This document shows, in pieces, positions 1 to 17,625 of a stretch of DNA of 64,000 nt. The position numbers were made by a program, and so were the translations under genes. The notes beneath the pieces are model-generated. The model was not told where the DNA came from and did not search any database. It saw nothing but the letters and a program-made list of their open reading frames with translations. How positions within the stretch are numbered: position 1 is the first letter of the stretch; the number at the start of each line of letters is the position of its first letter. This stretch comes from Vigna angularis (Eukaryota > Streptophyta > Magnoliopsida > Fabales > Fabaceae): contig NC_068972.1 in assembly GCF_016808095.1 (NCBI RefSeq), forward strand, positions 11,404,383-11,468,382, written 5' to 3'.

Positions 1-3399
<3,399 letters not shown>

Positions 3400-3407
3400 G
3401 AGTTTTT

Positions 3408-3860
3408 TCATGTCGTGGTCCAAATAACTGCTACTTCACCGTCATCAGTGTTGAGTCCCAAATCATTCCACACAGTTTCCGACGCATCCACCACGTTGTT
3501 CTTGCATGCTCTGGGACAGCCATTCATGGAGTCACACTCGTCCACCACCTTCGCCACCGTACTCCTTCCGTTTCTAGCTTTGATTCTGATCATTCTCCCG
3601 CACCGTGCGCCGTTGCTGTACCATACGGTGGACAGCGCCACCACTCTCTGCGGCAACGGATGGAACTTGCCGTCGCACTCGGAGGCGCCGCCTCCGTCTC
3701 CGTCGCGACCGAAGTCGTTGAGAATGAGAATGGCAGGCGTTCCAGAGGGATTGATCTCGGGGGAATGAGCGCCGTTGGATCTGCATGAAGCTGCGTACGT
3801 GAGAAGTGTTGTCACATTCACTAGGCAAAACAAAATCACGAACGCAACGATATTTGCCAT
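3408..3860 (-). CDS. Kiwellin / ripening-related secreted protein, tandem copy 1
   Basis: Single-exon gene, 150 aa. Residues 1-24 form a hydrophobic signal peptide ending near TYAA, followed by the family start [18 protein letters not shown]. Further family blocks seen are [32 protein letters not shown], and a C-terminal [21 protein letters not shown]. Kiwellins are apoplastic cysteine-rich proteins linked to ripening and, in maize, to binding of a fungal effector (family knowledge). Copy 2 has nine residues between the fifth and sixth mature cysteines where this copy has three, so six residues are missing from a conserved loop. All six mature-region cysteines remain. GWY is changed to VWY. 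The 3' side runs almost at once into the ATT tract, so expression or correct 3'-end formation is uncertain. Confidence 0.88.
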   Translation of the reverse strand: MANIVAFVILFCLVNVTTLLTYAASCRSNGAHSPEINPSGTPAILILNDFGRDGDGGGASECDGKFHPLPQRVVALSTVWYSNGARCGRMIRIKARNGRSTVAKVVDECDSMNGCPRACKNNVVDASETVWNDLGLNTDDGEVAVIWTTT

Positions 3861-3907
3861 TGCTCTATAACTAAATATGTCGCTTATTTACTTCAGCTGA
3901 GTCTCTC

Positions 3908-5764
<1,857 letters not shown>

Positions 5765-5773
5765 TTTTATAAA

Positions 5774-5968
5774 GGGTTAAATATGTTTTTGGTCCCTTAA
5801 CTTTCGTTGAAAATTTGAATTAGTCAAACTTTAGAAATGTGTGAATTTAGTTATTTTAACTAAATTTTGTTAATTTTATTTGATGTTTCTTAGGCCAAAG
5901 TTTTGAAGGGGACTAATTCCAATTTTTACTTAAAGTTAAAGTTAAGGGACCAAAAACATATTTAACTC
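5774..5968. mobile_element. 195-bp MITE, Mutator-type, with 9-bp target duplication
   Basis: The left end begins GGGTTAAATATGTTTTTGGT. The right end, read on the minus strand, begins GAGTTAAATATGTTTTTGGT. The inverted repeat runs 31 bp with one mismatch (second base) and continues imperfectly inward. The element is flanked on both sides by the same nine bases, TTTTATAAA (5765-5773 and 5969-5977). A 9-bp target duplication is characteristic of Mutator-like transposons. No coding capacity. The end sequence matches a repeat I recall as very common in legume genomes. Confidence 0.85.
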
Positions 5969-6235
5969 TTTTATAAAAAGTATTGCTTTTATGATGTGAA
6001 TAAATGCAAACATTTTTTTTATTGAGCAGAATTTAAACCTTTAAGCTTTTGTTGGAGAGAAAATACTACTTTCATTATTCAAACTATGAAAGACACGTGC
6101 ATACTATGATAGTAATATGATAGAAAAATGTTTTTTTAAGAATTTTTTTTTATAACTTTTTAACAATAACTTGTGAAAAAATTGTTAAAAAAAAGTTGTT
6201 AAAATATAATCTCATGTGATATTATGATGAGTTTT

Positions 6236-6700
6236 CTAAGCCATGGTCCACGTGATTGCTACTTCACCATCATCAGTGTTGAGACGTAAGTCATTCCACA
6301 CAGTTTCCGATGCGTCAACGATGTTGGTCTTGCATGGCGATTGATTCGCGTGTTCTTCGTCACACCCTTGCGTCGAGTCGCACTCGTCCACCACCTTTGC
6401 CACCGCGCTCCTCCCGTTCTTCGCCGTTATCCTGATCGTTTTCCCGCACCGGGAACCGCCATTGTACCATCCGGTGGAGAGCGCCACCACTCTCTGAGGA
6501 AGCGGGTGGTAATTCCCGTCGCACTCGGAGGGTCCTCCGCCGTCCCCACCGGGTCCAAAGTCGTTCACGGTGAGGATAGCCGGCGTTCCCGAGGGGTTGA
6601 TTGCGGGTGAGTGTGCGCCGTTGGATTGGCACAATGCTGCATTTGTAAGGTGAGGAAGAAGGGTTGCAAAGAAACACGTGAATACTAGAGTCATTGCCAT
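6236..6700 (-). CDS. Kiwellin / ripening-related secreted protein, tandem copy 2
   Basis: Single exon, 154 aa. Signal peptide at residues 1-22 ([20 protein letters not shown]), then the mature start near [10 protein letters not shown]. All kiwellin blocks are present: [68 protein letters not shown] and [20 protein letters not shown], ending in ITWTMA. Six cysteines lie in the mature region, matching the short, single-domain 'ripening-related protein' form. Likely secreted to the cell wall. A TATA-like stretch (plus-strand 6770-6779) sits about 75 bp upstream of the start codon in the minus-strand direction. It shares strand and about 75% of its residues with copy 1, so the two are a tandem duplication; this copy is the better preserved one. 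Confidence 0.92.
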   Translation of the reverse strand: MAMTLVFTCFFATLLPHLTNAALCQSNGAHSPAINPSGTPAILTVNDFGPGGDGGGPSECDGNYHPLPQRVVALSTGWYNGGSRCGKTIRITAKNGRSAVAKVVDECDSTQGCDEEHANQSPCKTNIVDASETVWNDLRLNTDDGEVAITWTMA

Positions 6701-6713
6701 GTTCAGAGTTCAA

Positions 6714-8020
6714 CTACTTTTGCTTAATTTACTAACTTCTGTTACTGCATTATTTGTTCACAAAAGAACTCCTATATAAAGATATCATTTTTCTATAAGA
6801 AAAGTACCGTAATTATTTTATTCAATTATAAAATTGTATGTTATAAAGTAATTTCTCTTTGGCATGTAGTAGTTTAGGTTGAAATTTGATGTGAATAGAA
6901 TGATGTGATATAATATGTAGACATGACAAAAAACAAAAAGCTCACTGTTTTGAATTTTTCATCCTTATACTTCAACCACTGAAACATGATCTATGCCATG
7001 TTATTTTTTATATTTGAATTTTTCCCAAAATGAAAAATATAATCTAATTAATATAGACTCAACTTCATGATAATGATAATAAAATCTTAAATTTGAACTT
7101 ACATATTTGTATTCGTAAGATGACCTGGTTTGATTTTAGGTTTTTTACTTGTTTGATGGATTTAAGTTAAAACTTTATACATTATTTTTTTAGCAGAGGT
7201 TAAGACGATTTGAGCTTGAATGAGGCTTGTGAGACTCAATTTTGTTTCTCTTTTTATAACCTTTTAGCTTAGACGGCAGGAATAATGTAAGTGAAATATA
7301 TAAAAATTGGTAAGAAAAATAAATAACTCAACCACATTAAGTTTTACCTATATATATATTACCATTAATATCCTTTAAGTAAAGTTTAATCTCCTTGTAT
7401 ATAACACAGACTGGATTCAACTAAAGTAATTTTTTTTTCTTTTTCTATAAACAATAAATAAGTCTTATTTCAGTAAAATTTCAATAATTCTATAAAATGG
7501 AAAACACGAGACGTGCCAAAGAAACTAATTTTTTTGTTAGAAGACAGAGAAATTATAAGCATATTAATTCTTCTATACTTTCTAATAAATTTTTTATTTA
7601 ATATAAAATAATGTTAATTACTTAACATGTGTTTTTAAAACATCCATTTACAATACCTTTTGGTAATATCAATCGCAATAAAAATCAATTTATATCTTCT
7701 GAATTTATATTTGAATTAATACAGAAAGATTCCATACAAGTGATATTTAAGATTAAATCCAAAATATACATAATATAATAATAAATAATTTATTTCGGTT
7801 TAAAAAATTTATTTATATTAATATCAGACTGGATTAATTTTATATTAATATAAATATATAATGTGTTTATAAAAATGAAGAAGATGAGAACATTCTCTCA
7901 TTCCTAGACCTTTAAGGGTTTGCCCCACCACCTCCCCATTCTGGATTAGCATGTCTGATATGAATAATTTACCTTTGGAACCAACTACCACATTAAATTA
8001 TGAGTTTTTTTTTACGAGTG

Positions 8021-8085
<65 letters not shown>

Positions 8086-11000
8086 TTCTTTGAGATTACG
8101 AATTCATATTTAATAATTTTATATCCAGATGTTTTAAATTCAGATTTTACAAATGAAAAAAATGTCAAAATTAATGCACGCTTTGTTTGTTAGAACGAAA
8201 ATAAATAGGTGATGAATGAGAGAATAAAATAAGATAAATAAGTAAAATTAAGATCCTTGTGTTGCATTTTGTAGATTTATTTCTGTTTCTCTCTTCCTTT
8301 TGTGCAACAAAAAAAAAGGATGTAGCTTTCTCGTTTTTCTTATATTATTTTGAGGAAACCTCAACTTGTACAGCCTTTGTCTTAATAACTTGTTGGCAGA
8401 TGTTTGGAACATCAATAATTGAGGATAGGACTCTGTCAATGTTGGCGCATGCAAGAACAAAGGACACCATAACAACAAAATTCCTTTAAATTTGTACATT
8501 CTTTCTCTATCACTGTTTTTTAGTTAAATTCTAATAGCTTTAATTTTATATTGATTTAGGATTCAGACTCATTTACTAATTATATTTTTTCATGTGAGGA
8601 TTTATTAAAAGTATTAGTTTTAAAAGATGATACTTAATTATTTTATTATTTAGAAATCAGATTATAAAAAAAAAATTCATTAATAGAGTTTCATTTTATA
8701 AGAACTGGTATCTTCTAAATATTTTTATAAACTATTCTTTTAATTCTATTTAAATCTCTGTCTATATATTTTATTTTGAAGATCAGAGTATGTTATAAAA
8801 TTCCTGTCACTTAAGTCTATAATTCTACTTGATTAAAATCTTTAGTCGAGTATGTTCACATTTTGTCATTATGTTTGGTCTTTTAAGAAATTTGTTACAT
8901 GTGAGGTGTTTTGAGTTTCCATGTGACTTTAAAGGGTTTAAGATGAATCTCTCTTCGGTTAAGATTGATAAAGTGTGTTATGATCGTTTATCTTATTCAT
9001 ATGTAAGTAAAGCAACCTATGTGAGGTAAAATCTCTGTTTATTTGTTATATATGAATAAAAGATAATACAAGTAAAAAGGGTGTGAAGTAGTGAAATTGA
9101 TGATTGTTTGTTCCCGAATAATGGTTGTATATGTATATAATGGTTGTATATGTATATAGTATTTGTATTATATAGATCCTCCCATTTGTTGAAATTTTAT
9201 ATTTTAAAAATTTTAATAAAATTTTCATGAAAAACTGTAAATGCACAATATATACTTTTTGTAATTGTTTGTGCTTGACATCAACTAAGCAATGCACCAA
9301 TTTGTAGTGTGATTGTGCTAATTTAGGTGTTACATTATACATATTATACATAGTTTAATTTTCTTTATTCAATAATCCACTCTTATATTTCTAACCTTTT
9401 ATATACTCAAAAGTTTTTGTTTTTTACCATTTTATGATGTATATTTGACTGGCATCAACATTTTTAAAATTATTGAAATTATAATTTTCTAACTTTTTTT
9501 ACCAACCAATTAATTAAAATCTTTATTTACATAAGAAACTTATGTAATAGACAATTTTTTTTAAGAAAAATCTTTTAAGTGCGTACTATTGATAATCGAT
9601 GTCGTAATGTGATCATAAATTTTTTGACCCAGACGTATAGTTTTAGCTGTTACATGTTTATTATGTTCTCTTGTGATTGAATTTGATTTAAGTGTTGAGA
9701 CAAACATTGATGATAAAATCCTTTGACGGCAATAGTTCAATCGATTAAATATGTATACAAGTTGCGGTAAATTTTATATCACACTTAATTCCTACCTATT
9801 AAAAAATTAAATTAAATAGAAATATTATATATATAATAATAATATGAAAATACTAAAGTATTGGAAAAATAGATAATCGTACTTCTTTTGTTTGTTTAGT
9901 GTAATTATTTAAAATAATTTGCTTCTATTTAAATCCAATAGTAATTGTTTCTCTATTATTTTTTCTTCTTCACCTAAAATTTAGTTAATTTAAAGTCGAA
10001 GACAATATGTATTTCTTGTAATATAAAAATAAAACAAACGTAAATTAAAGTCATTCTTTTGTTGCATTTATAGATTTCTTTAAAAGAAAAGTTTAAGCAA
10101 CAATTAAAAATAAACGAGAAAAAACTTAGAAAGAGGCCTTTATTTTTACAAAAATTTGAAAATTAGGTCACATTTTTTTATACGATTTCAGTTTCATTCC
10201 AATAATATGAATTTTGTTATTATAATATATGTTATTATTAGTAATTATTTATATTAGTATTGTTATAGTTGTTATTAATATTAGTATATTTATTTAAAAA
10301 AAATGAACTAGTTTTTAACAGTAGGTAAATTATTATATTTTGTTTCAGCGATACAAGTAAAAGAGGAAAAACTAATATAAAAACATTTTTAAATAAGGTT
10401 TTAGTTCCTTTAAATACGACATATTTATGTGTAAATGATTATTATTTTTAAATTATAAAGCTTTTCTAACCGTCCATTTTTAGTTTTTACTATTAGTTAT
10501 ATTTAATTCTATCCTAAAATATTTGTTAACATATTTAAGTTAATAATAAAATATTTATATTAAGATAATTATATTTCATTCGATAGCTTTCTTTTAATGT
10601 TTTATTTATATTAAAGATAATTACAATTTAGTTTGAGTTTATAATACTAGAACTAATATACAGAAAAGAAATTATAAACATCTAAAAGATATGAGCTTTT
10701 TAACAAAAAATATATATTAAAATAAATTATTGAATAAAAATAAAAATTATATATAATTATTTTATTTATAATATATAAGACATATGTTATTTAATTAAAC
10801 ACGTAGGTATTTTAATTTGAATGTTTTTTACTTTAATTATATTAATTGACATGTTTCATTTTCATCACTAAACTAGTTATAATTAGTGAGAAAACTAAAA
10901 TAAAATATTACAAAAATAAGATAAATTTAAGTTCATAATTTTTTTTCGGACATTAAAACAATCATATTTGCAGATATTAAAAACATAATTAAAATGTAAG

Positions 11001-11467
11001 ACCACTAAAATAACAAACAAAATTAAAATGACGAAAATTACTCTTGCTTCTGCTATGTTATTACTTCGTGAGATAAACACACCCGCCTCACTCGTTTGGT
11101 GCCGCTCGCAGGTGCCGCCACCATTTCTGGTACGTTAGTGTTCTTGGGATTTCAGATTATTCATTTTCTTTTATTACGACATACATGTTTTTAATTTTGA
11201 ATAACTCTATTGCGTTCTTGAGTATGAATTTTTAGAATGATTTTGAAGAAGAAAATAATAGTCTAGTTAAACGTATAAAACTTAGGGTAACAATGAAATC
11301 GATATTTTGAAATTGGAATAGAATATCACTGGATGGAATTAGGCCTTAAGTTTTGGCATTTGACTGTGATATTCCGTGTCCCTCCAAAATCTTTGCTTAT
11401 CATGGTGAGAATTTGGGTTTTTCTGAAATTCCTCTTCTTTAGGGTTTGATTTGATTTCGCGAAAGAA
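6714..11467. other. AT-rich spacer without a supportable gene
   Basis: About 4.7 kb, strongly AT-rich. It contains an (AT)n tract at 8024-8080 and scattered short reading frames (near 8259, 8829, 9046 and 10895) that lack domains, splice partners or codon bias. I see no RNA gene. The last 350 bp before 11468 probably hold the promoter and leader of the next gene. Confidence 0.6.
8024..8080. repeat. (AT)n dinucleotide microsatellite
   Basis: About 57 bp of AT repeat in spacer DNA. Confidence 0.95.
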
Positions 11468-12850
11468 ATGGAGTTTGTTAACCGAATAGCGGACATAGCT
11501 GCGAGAGCTGCAAACAACAACAAATTGATCAACGTTTGTCTGGTTGCTTCATTTGGAATCCTTGCGGTAAGATCTATGAATCAACAATGGACCATTGAAG
11601 CTCTTGAGGCTGAGAAGGAATCTCTAGCCAAATCCAACAAGTCCATTAGAAGGACCATTTGGAACTGGAAGCAGCAGCTTTATGCTGAAGCCTCTACTGA
11701 TTCTTCGGTGGTTCCTCTGGCAAGGCTCAGAGCCATATATGGTGATGCGCCGCTTCCTCCACATGCCGGACCAGGTAATTCATTTACTTCTCTTACCCTA
11801 CTCTAGACTCTATCTATTGAGTGAGGCAATGAAATTTGACTTTGTTTATGTGGAAAGTGGTTTGGTGGATTAAAAAGGAAGGAACAAAGTTTTTGTTCAA
11901 GTTATTTTCACCGTTAGGTTGCTTTATAGATTCCTACAATCATTTTCCCTGTTATATACGGTTTTGTTTTAGCTATGCTTGAACTATTGGTTGGGCATTG
12001 TGCATTTGACAACTTAGGGGCCAATTTTGTGCCTTTTCTCCAATCCTTTGTGTTTTAGGAGTATCAATGTGCTTATAACATGATCTGTTGTTCGGGAGGG
12101 AATGGACCTTCTTTCTTGTCGTTATGCTTATAGTCTCTCTAGAAAGGGTTTTCCTAACAAGTTTCCTGAGGACCTGGTTCAGCTGCATGTAGTACACTCT
12201 AAATAGGGCCTATTTGTGTAAGATTCTGCATAAACCTGTCTTGATAAGACAAATAAGAAGAAAAACTGAAATGACTCTCTATAAGTAAAAATTAGCTTAT
12301 GCAAAAGTTAAGTACAAGAATCTATAAAAGCTATGAGAAAATAACGAAAAGACAAAAGTTCAATATAGCAATTTAGTTCTATCTCATAGGGAAACCCCAC
12401 TAAGTCGTAAAATAGTCAATATTACATCATCATACGGAAGCTAAATGAATGAATACATTTACTCGTAGACACTGCAACCCAAAACTAAGCATTAGAGTTC
12501 AAATCAGACTGTATTTCTCTTGAGACTACTTATCCTTTTATATTTCAATTTTGACCATAGTGTATCCCAGTTTGACTCCATATGTGGCTGCATGGTTAAC
12601 AGTGACGTAGCATTAAGACACATTTCGTTTACTATGTATGTTTTTGTGTCAAAAATGTTATAACATGGCTATCGTGTAAAGAGCTGTAGTAAAAAGATGA
12701 TGTTTTTCAATCGTAGTTAGAGATTAATCACACAGGATTAGACGTGGTCAATCTGCTTTATCTATGCATATCAGCGATTGTATTATGTCTTGAGTTTTGG
12801 CGTTTAAGTTTTTTTTTTTTTCAGGAGATACTGTGACGAAAGATGCATAG
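11468..12850 (+). CDS. Small plant protein with one predicted membrane segment, function unknown
   Basis: Two exons, 11468-11774 and 12825-12850, with donor CAG|GTAATT, a poly-T tract, and acceptor TTTCAG|GAGATA. Joined, they encode 110 aa ending GPGDTVTKDA. The intron is phase 1 and the join keeps frame. Residues 1-20 (MEFVNRIADIAARAANNNKL) look amphipathic. Residues 21-36 (INVCLVASFGILAVRS) form one hydrophobic segment. Residues 45-80 are charged and helical (IEALEAEKESLAKSNKSIRR, then IWNWKQQLYAEA), followed by a conserved-looking PLARLRAIYGDAPLPPHAGP tail. I recall similar short unnamed plant proteins but no function. It may be a mitochondrial or endomembrane tail protein; that is inference only. 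Confidence 0.8.
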
Positions 12851-15041
12851 TCATCCGGTACGACCAAAATAATGGCCTGACACTTGTTTAGTATCAGCAC
12901 TTTCAAAAGTTTTTGGCCTTGGAAAGATGCTAATGAATGTTTTTCAAGAGAACAAAAAGGTATAATCGTTTGGTAATTTGTTGTTCTATTAGCATGTAAA
13001 TCTAGAACTTGGAAGAAGTTAGAAAGGGTGAAAAAATAATGATTGTAAGGACAAAAACACTCTTATTTTTGTTACACATGATATCCATCAAACAATTTTG
13101 GGGGCAGATGAGAACTAAATACAGTTTTGGTAGTGGATAAGGTGCAGTCTTCAAATAGTGTTCTATCAAACTTGTCTGGTTGACTGCCATGATGCGTATA
13201 ATGGACGACTTCTCGTGAGCAAAAACCTTGCTTCATTCTATCGCCTGTGACTTGTAAATTTTACTTGAGACCGTTATAATATACGATTTTCGTTCATGCT
13301 TTCAGTTCAGGAGAGAGAGTTGCAAAAATGCTATTTGTTTGGGATATAAAATGATCACTCTCAGATGTGTTCATGAGTGGGTTCACAAGGTTCGATAATT
13401 ATGATCCTTGGTTCTTGCAATTTTTTTTAAAACCAAATGACTCGTGATTTTTTGTAGATCGACAAATTGAATTGTTCTTTAATCAAGTAATGTAGTTTAT
13501 TCTAACTTGAGGAGCAACATCCCTATGTGAGAGTTATACTATCACATTTTGTGAGCTTTATTATGCCACTCTATTTTTTTAGTATTTTTGTAACTGTTGT
13601 TTCAAGGTCTTGCAAAACATACATTTTAATAATATTTACTTACATTTAAATTTTTAGATAAAAGGTTGATTTATTTACTATATCTAAATATTCTTTAAAC
13701 GTTATTGTGATTAATTAAAGAGATTTGCGTACTCAAGATGTTAATAGGTTAAAATGGTTTTATTGAGATTGAAAATTAATTCTTTTATTCATATGATTCA
13801 AAGTTCTAATATCAATATTAATGATGAATCTTAAAGGATTTATTAAGGAAGATTTAATATGAATAAAATCTGAATCAAATATAAGAACTTGATATAAATT
13901 CTAATCCAAAATCTTTAAGAAAAAGTTTATAAATCGTTCACACTTAATTTTCTCATTTCTCTTTAATGGACTCACAGTTGAGTTCTTTTTTGTTTTTTTA
14001 AGTAACATCGAGAAAAGAGAAAACCTACAATTTGATCATTTCAAATTTATTTTTTGTTAATTTTTGTGAAGAGGAATGGGGACAGAGAAAGGGATGCGGA
14101 TGGTTGAATTAACTGAACTGCTTCCATGTAGCTAAGAACAGATTCAATGTATCGTTGAAATCAGGTATCTGCTTTTTGAAAATGGCTTCTATTAACAATT
14201 ATATCTGGACGACCTTAATGGGCCTTTTGAATGACAACATGTGGTAAAACAAACAGTGTTCAAACTCAGGGCAGAAGAAATTGTTTCCTCTGATTCCTTG
14301 TGTGAGGAAGTAAAATTTTGCTATTATTCGTGGAAGTTTTGGGATTGAAAGAAGACAAAATTAATTCCAATCAAAGTTTATCTACCTAATGATTTGACAC
14401 TCAGCACAATATTTTATATACACACAGAGAGTAAAAAAAGACGGATAAAATATTCCAACAATACCTTTTATGAAAATAACTATAAAATAATAGCAATTAA
14501 TTGATAAGACATGCAATTAAACACCAAACTTAAACACCTTGCCGTGGTTAAGGATGTGTTCTGAGCATGAAATGTTCAAATCTAATCACATTCCAGTGAA
14601 AGCTGGACAGATTTGAGCATGAATTAAAGAGTGAAAAAGTGAAAGGGTAAATGGAAAGTTAGGGAATCCAATCGTGACTGAAGTCATACGACAAAGTAAA
14701 ACATTATATTATATAAAACATGAATGACATATTAATTTATTAGATTTTTGAATAAAGATTTTGAATAAAGAATGATGTTATATTAGACTATTTCATCGGT
14801 GTTTGTGTCTTTCCCACGGATCCCTCTTGCAAGATCCAACAAAATAATCATTCAGCAAAATTTTTGCGTTGAAAGAGACTTGGATTGCAGCTATAGGCTG
14901 TTTAGTTCAAGGGAAAGTGGCCATAAATTTCACCTTTTTGTTCTCATTTTGTTCTTAGAAACTCTCTCTCTCTCATACACACACACCTAAAAACAGAAAA
15001 GCAAAATCTGTTTATTGATTTCCCTTTATCATAATTTGATC
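12851..15041. other. Spacer between the small membrane-protein gene and the isopropylmalate isomerase gene
   Basis: AT-rich, no coding exon recognised. The short CT and CA stretches around 14963-14987 lie just upstream of the next gene and probably belong to its leader. Nothing else supportable. Confidence 0.55.
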
Positions 15042-17485
15042 ATGGCATTCATCTCTTCACCTTTCACAACTTGCAAGGTCTTTCCACCAATAAGCTTACA
15101 TTCCACACACACAAACACTACAACATTAATGTTAATATTCTCTTATTATCATATACTATAACCATTGCTTTCTCAGATTCTGAATTATTCTGATACTTTG
15201 TTTCAGAAAGACTTGAGTTTCTCTGCTCTTCCTTCACGATCCTTTACAACAGGGCAAAGACAGACATGCAAGAAAACATCATCAAAGAAGATTGTTTCTG
15301 TTGTGTCATCCCAGAACAAACGCAACCCTTCTGCAACTGGCTCAGTTCTGTTCACTTTCTTCCATGTTTTCCAACGACATGTTCAAATTATTATACATAG
15401 TGCTAATATTGGTGTGTTGGTTCACTGCAGACCAAAATTCCCATGACTGCAACAGAGAAGATTCTGGCAAGAGCTGCTGAGAAATGTGAAGTGAGACCAG
15501 GGGAAAACGCATGGACAGATGTGGATGTTTTGATGATCAATGATATCACTTGTCCAGGGATAACTGGAATCTTCAAGAAACAGTTTGGCAACACTGCAAA
15601 GGTAACTCCAACACTTTTTCTTTGGAACATGTTTGAAATTCTAGTTATGAATAAACTGTTTAGTGATACGTTACTACATTCTTGAATAATAATAGCGATG
15701 TGAAATTTGTACACCAAAAGGTTTGGGACCGTGAAAAGGTTGTGGTTATCCCTGATCACTATATATTTACAAACGATGAACGTGCACACCGCAACGTGGA
15801 TATTGCAAGAGACTTTTGTGTGGAGCAAGATATCAAGTACTTCTATGATATTCAAGATCGCAGTAATTTCAGGGTACGCTTTCTCTTTAGTCTTTTTTTG
15901 TTTTTTAAACATCGGTTGGTTTCGTTTTTATAGTTTGATCCTTTTCCGTTTTAAAGATTTCAAAGAACTTAATATGTATAGAATCTGAGCATAGAAAATG
16001 TTTGTTGAAGAAAGATAAAAATTATAACCATAGTTCAATTAATGTCAACCATTATTATATCAAGACCTTAATTCTTTTACACATTGCAGGCTAATCCAGA
16101 TTATAAAGGTGTTTGTCATATTGCTCTAGCACAAGAGGGTCATTGCAGACCTGGAGAGGTGAGTTCTGTTAAAAAAGCTAAGACATGTTAAAATCTGAAA
16201 TCTACAGATTTCAGAAATGTTCTTATCACTTCATATGTGACAACAGGTCTTGTTTGGTACTGATTCACACACCACATCAGCTGGAGCATTTGGTCAGTTT
16301 GCCACAGGAGTTGGTAACACTGATGCAGCTTTTATATTAGGGACAGGGAAGATCTTACTCAAGGCAAGTAAAAAAGTGTCTTCATTAAAAATACTTGGAT
16401 TTTGTTGAGGGTGAAGACTTTTCATTAGGACTATGAGTCTGTAAGACTGCCTATTCAATTATCCATAAATATCATTAAAAAGGTGATACATCATACTGGG
16501 AATCCAAGTGTGAGTCTAAGTTCCACATTTGATAGAAATGAGAAAATATAGCTCTCTACAAAGGTGAAATACCTATTAATCCATTGTTTTAAGGTTTTGG
16601 GTAAAAAGTGGTGTCAATCCCTTATATAGTTGGACTCAGATCTCATGTTGTATCTCCCTAGTTAATCTCCTCCTCAACAGACCCAACACCATATATCCAT
16701 GCACCAAGCCTAATAGTATTTTGGGTGAAGGAGTGTAATGGGAAAATCCAAATTTTTTGTCTTTCTTCCATATGAGCCAACACCATTATTTCTGCTTCTT
16801 CTGCATAACATCTTAGTATTTGTTGATATCAACCATGGTTAATGTCTGAAACATGCTTAAACTGCAGGTGCCTCCAACATTAAGATTTGTACTGGATGGT
16901 GAAATGCCCAGCTATTTGCTTGCAAAGGATCTAATCTTGAACGTGGGTGATGTTTTCTTCTCACGTGTTTTTCCATTTGAATAAAATGTGGTTAATCAAA
17001 ATTATTTGGCGCTAGTACATTATAACATTGTTTTCTCTCAAAGGTGTTGCCTTTTGAAAACCTTTACCCTAATTCAGATCATTGGTGAAATATCCATGTC
17101 TGGTGCAACATATAAAACGATGGAGTTTGTTGGGACAACAGTTGAAAGTTTAAGTGTATGTATATTTAACTTTTCATTTTTATGTCTAAGCTATGTTATT
17201 TGCTCAAGTATGTGACTTTGGAATTGTTGTATCGTAGATGGAAGAAAGGATGACACTGTGCAATATGGTTGTAGAAGCTGGAGGGAAAAATGGTATTGTT
17301 GCTGCTGATAGAACCACATACAAATACTTAGAGGTTATTGGAGTTAATCAATGCCCTTAATGCATTCCCTTTCTCTCACTGCCATGGATTTTATATTGTT
17401 GAGTGGTTTTGCACAGGATAAGACGTCTTCACCATATGAACCAGTTTTTAGTGATGAGAATGCAAGGCAAGTTCTGTTTGCTACT

Positions 17486-17545
<60 letters not shown>

Positions 17546-17576
17546 TATATATATACACACACACACATATATATAT

Positions 17577-17625
<49 letters not shown>

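Noticed and set aside
16247..16363. Loss of a cysteine in DSHTTSAG, where the Arabidopsis relative has DSHTCTAG, as a sign of a dead enzyme
   Set aside because: That cysteine is not an iron-sulfur ligand; the three ligand cysteines are present elsewhere in the protein.
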